Source of the DNA: JARRKU01 sp050288425
Lineage (GTDB): Bacteria > Desulfobacterota > Desulfobacteria > Desulfobacterales > Desulfosarcinaceae
NCBI GenBank assembly: GCA_050288425.1
Contig: JBNKDU010000112.1
Span: 1 to 6,225, forward strand
Direction of reading: 5' to 3'
DNA length: 6,225 bases
Translations under genes and position numbers: made by a program
In this document: in pieces, positions 5,723 to 6,225 of the stretch
Layout of the letters: each line of letters opens with the position of its first letter
How positions within the stretch are numbered: the stretch's first letter is position 1
Notes under the pieces: generated by a model
What the model was told of the DNA's origin: nothing
The model's database searches: none
The model's input: the letters and a program-made list of their open reading frames with translations, nothing else

Positions 5723-6225
5723 ATGGACAACGGCATTCATGTGAAAAGTCTGGGCTTGAAGTGCCATCCTTTTCCTGTGGCGCCGGATGACAAGCACTTC
5801 TATATCTCTTCCTATTTCGAGCAATTGATCGGCGAGATCGTGCACGGCATATCGGCGCGCAAGGGTTTCATGGTGGTCAGCGGCGATGTCGGTGTGGGGA
5901 AAACCACCATTGCCCGCCGCATCCTGAGGATTCTGGCCACTCAGGGGGTACGGACCTCCCTCGTATTCCATACCTCGCTGAAAGATGTGGATCTGCTCAG
6001 GGAGATCAACCGCGACTTCGGATTGGCGCCCCTTGCCCCGGGCAGCGGACACCATCTGGGCGATTATTTGCAGCAGTTGAATGCATTTCTCCTTTCCCAG
6101 TTTCGCGCCGGCAAAATCTGCGCGATCATCATCGATGATGCCCAGAACCTGGACCGGGAGAGCCTCGAGCTGGTGCGCATGATTTCCAATCTGGAAGCGA
6201 ACCAGCAAAAATTGGTGCAGATTCT
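5723..6225 (+). CDS. ExeA/MshM-like AAA+ ATPase, N-terminal part (cut by window end)
   Basis: The first 167 residues of an AAA+ ATPase of the ExeA/GspA/MshM family are present. The N-terminus (GLKCHPFPVAPDDKHFYIS) matches the family's typical 'GL...PF...PD...FY(L/I)S' opening, followed by a helix and KGFMVVSGDVGVGKTT. The Walker A motif is GDVGVGKT (residues 54-61, bases 5882-5905), and Walker B is IIIDD followed by AQNL (135-143, where many relatives have DEAQ). ExeA pairs with ExeB to help the ExeD secretin assemble through peptidoglycan in Aeromonas; MshM is the MSHA counterpart. Its place after an MshL-type secretin and an MshN-type protein fits. The start at 5723 has GAGG at 5714-5717 with 5-base spacing. 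Unlike the upstream genes it does not overlap its neighbour and has its own good ribosome site. The C-terminal part, including any peptidoglycan-binding domain, lies beyond the window. Confidence 0.9.
   Translation, partial: MDNGIHVKSLGLKCHPFPVAPDDKHFYISSYFEQLIGEIVHGISARKGFMVVSGDVGVGKTTIARRILRILATQGVRTSLVFHTSLKDVDLLREINRDFGLAPLAPGSGHHLGDYLQQLNAFLLSQFRAGKICAIIIDDAQNLDRESLELVRMISNLEANQQKLVQI

Noticed and set aside
5420..6208. Long (262-codon) open frame on the minus strand across the ATPase gene and the 5437-5722 interval
   Set aside because: It lies opposite the clearly coding ATPase (Walker A/B, good ribosome site). It shows no domain or motif, and long antisense frames are expected opposite GC-rich coding DNA. 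It does weaken any argument from open frames alone in the interval.

Overview
The window reads as one co-directional (+ strand) block of a Gram-negative type IV pilus / type II secretion-like assembly operon, most like the MSHA (mannose-sensitive haemagglutinin pilus) branch. In order it carries: a class III-signal prepilin (5-643); a small membrane/coiled-coil protein of PilO/GspM/MshJ type (656 or 689-1129); a GspL-like protein that joins a PilM-like cytoplasmic part to a PilN-like periplasmic part (1126-2421); a GspC/PilP/MshK-like bitopic protein (2418-2990); a lipoprotein secretin of MshL type (2987-4495); a bitopic, proline-rich, TPR-bearing protein of MshN type (4492-5436); a short doubtful reading-frame region (5433-5707); and the start of an ExeA/MshM-type AAA+ ATPase (5723 to the window end, cut off). 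The assembly ATPase (GspE/PilB/MshE) and inner-membrane platform protein (GspF/PilC/MshG) are not in the window. The first gene is already inside the cluster, so no operon promoter is visible, and no convincing terminator is seen.

Organism: the moderately high G+C, an outer-membrane secretin and the mixed gene order suggest a Gram-negative proteobacterium or Desulfobacterota member. My impression from protein style is a Desulfosarcina-like sulfate reducer, but this is a weak inference and no marker gene is present.

How the parts fit, from family knowledge: the secretin (lipidated at Cys17) forms the outer-membrane gate. The GspC/PilP-like protein binds the secretin N-domains from the inner membrane. 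The PilM/N fusion and PilO-like proteins form the alignment platform linking the cytoplasmic motor to the periplasm. The prepilin is a fibre or pseudopilus subunit. The TPR protein and the ExeA-type ATPase are accessory factors, possibly acting in secretin placement through the cell wall.

The genes are tightly packed: four consecutive ATGA overlaps (1126, 2418, 2987, 4492) and one possible GTGA overlap (5433) imply translational coupling. The points most worth a second look are a probable non-standard ATC start codon for the PilO-like gene, a calcium-loop-like motif in the prepilin, and the 5433-5722 interval. That interval looks like a broken, or possibly recoded, small gene inserted between otherwise intact MSHA-type genes. 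No RNA genes, insertion sequences, CRISPR arrays or integration sites were seen.
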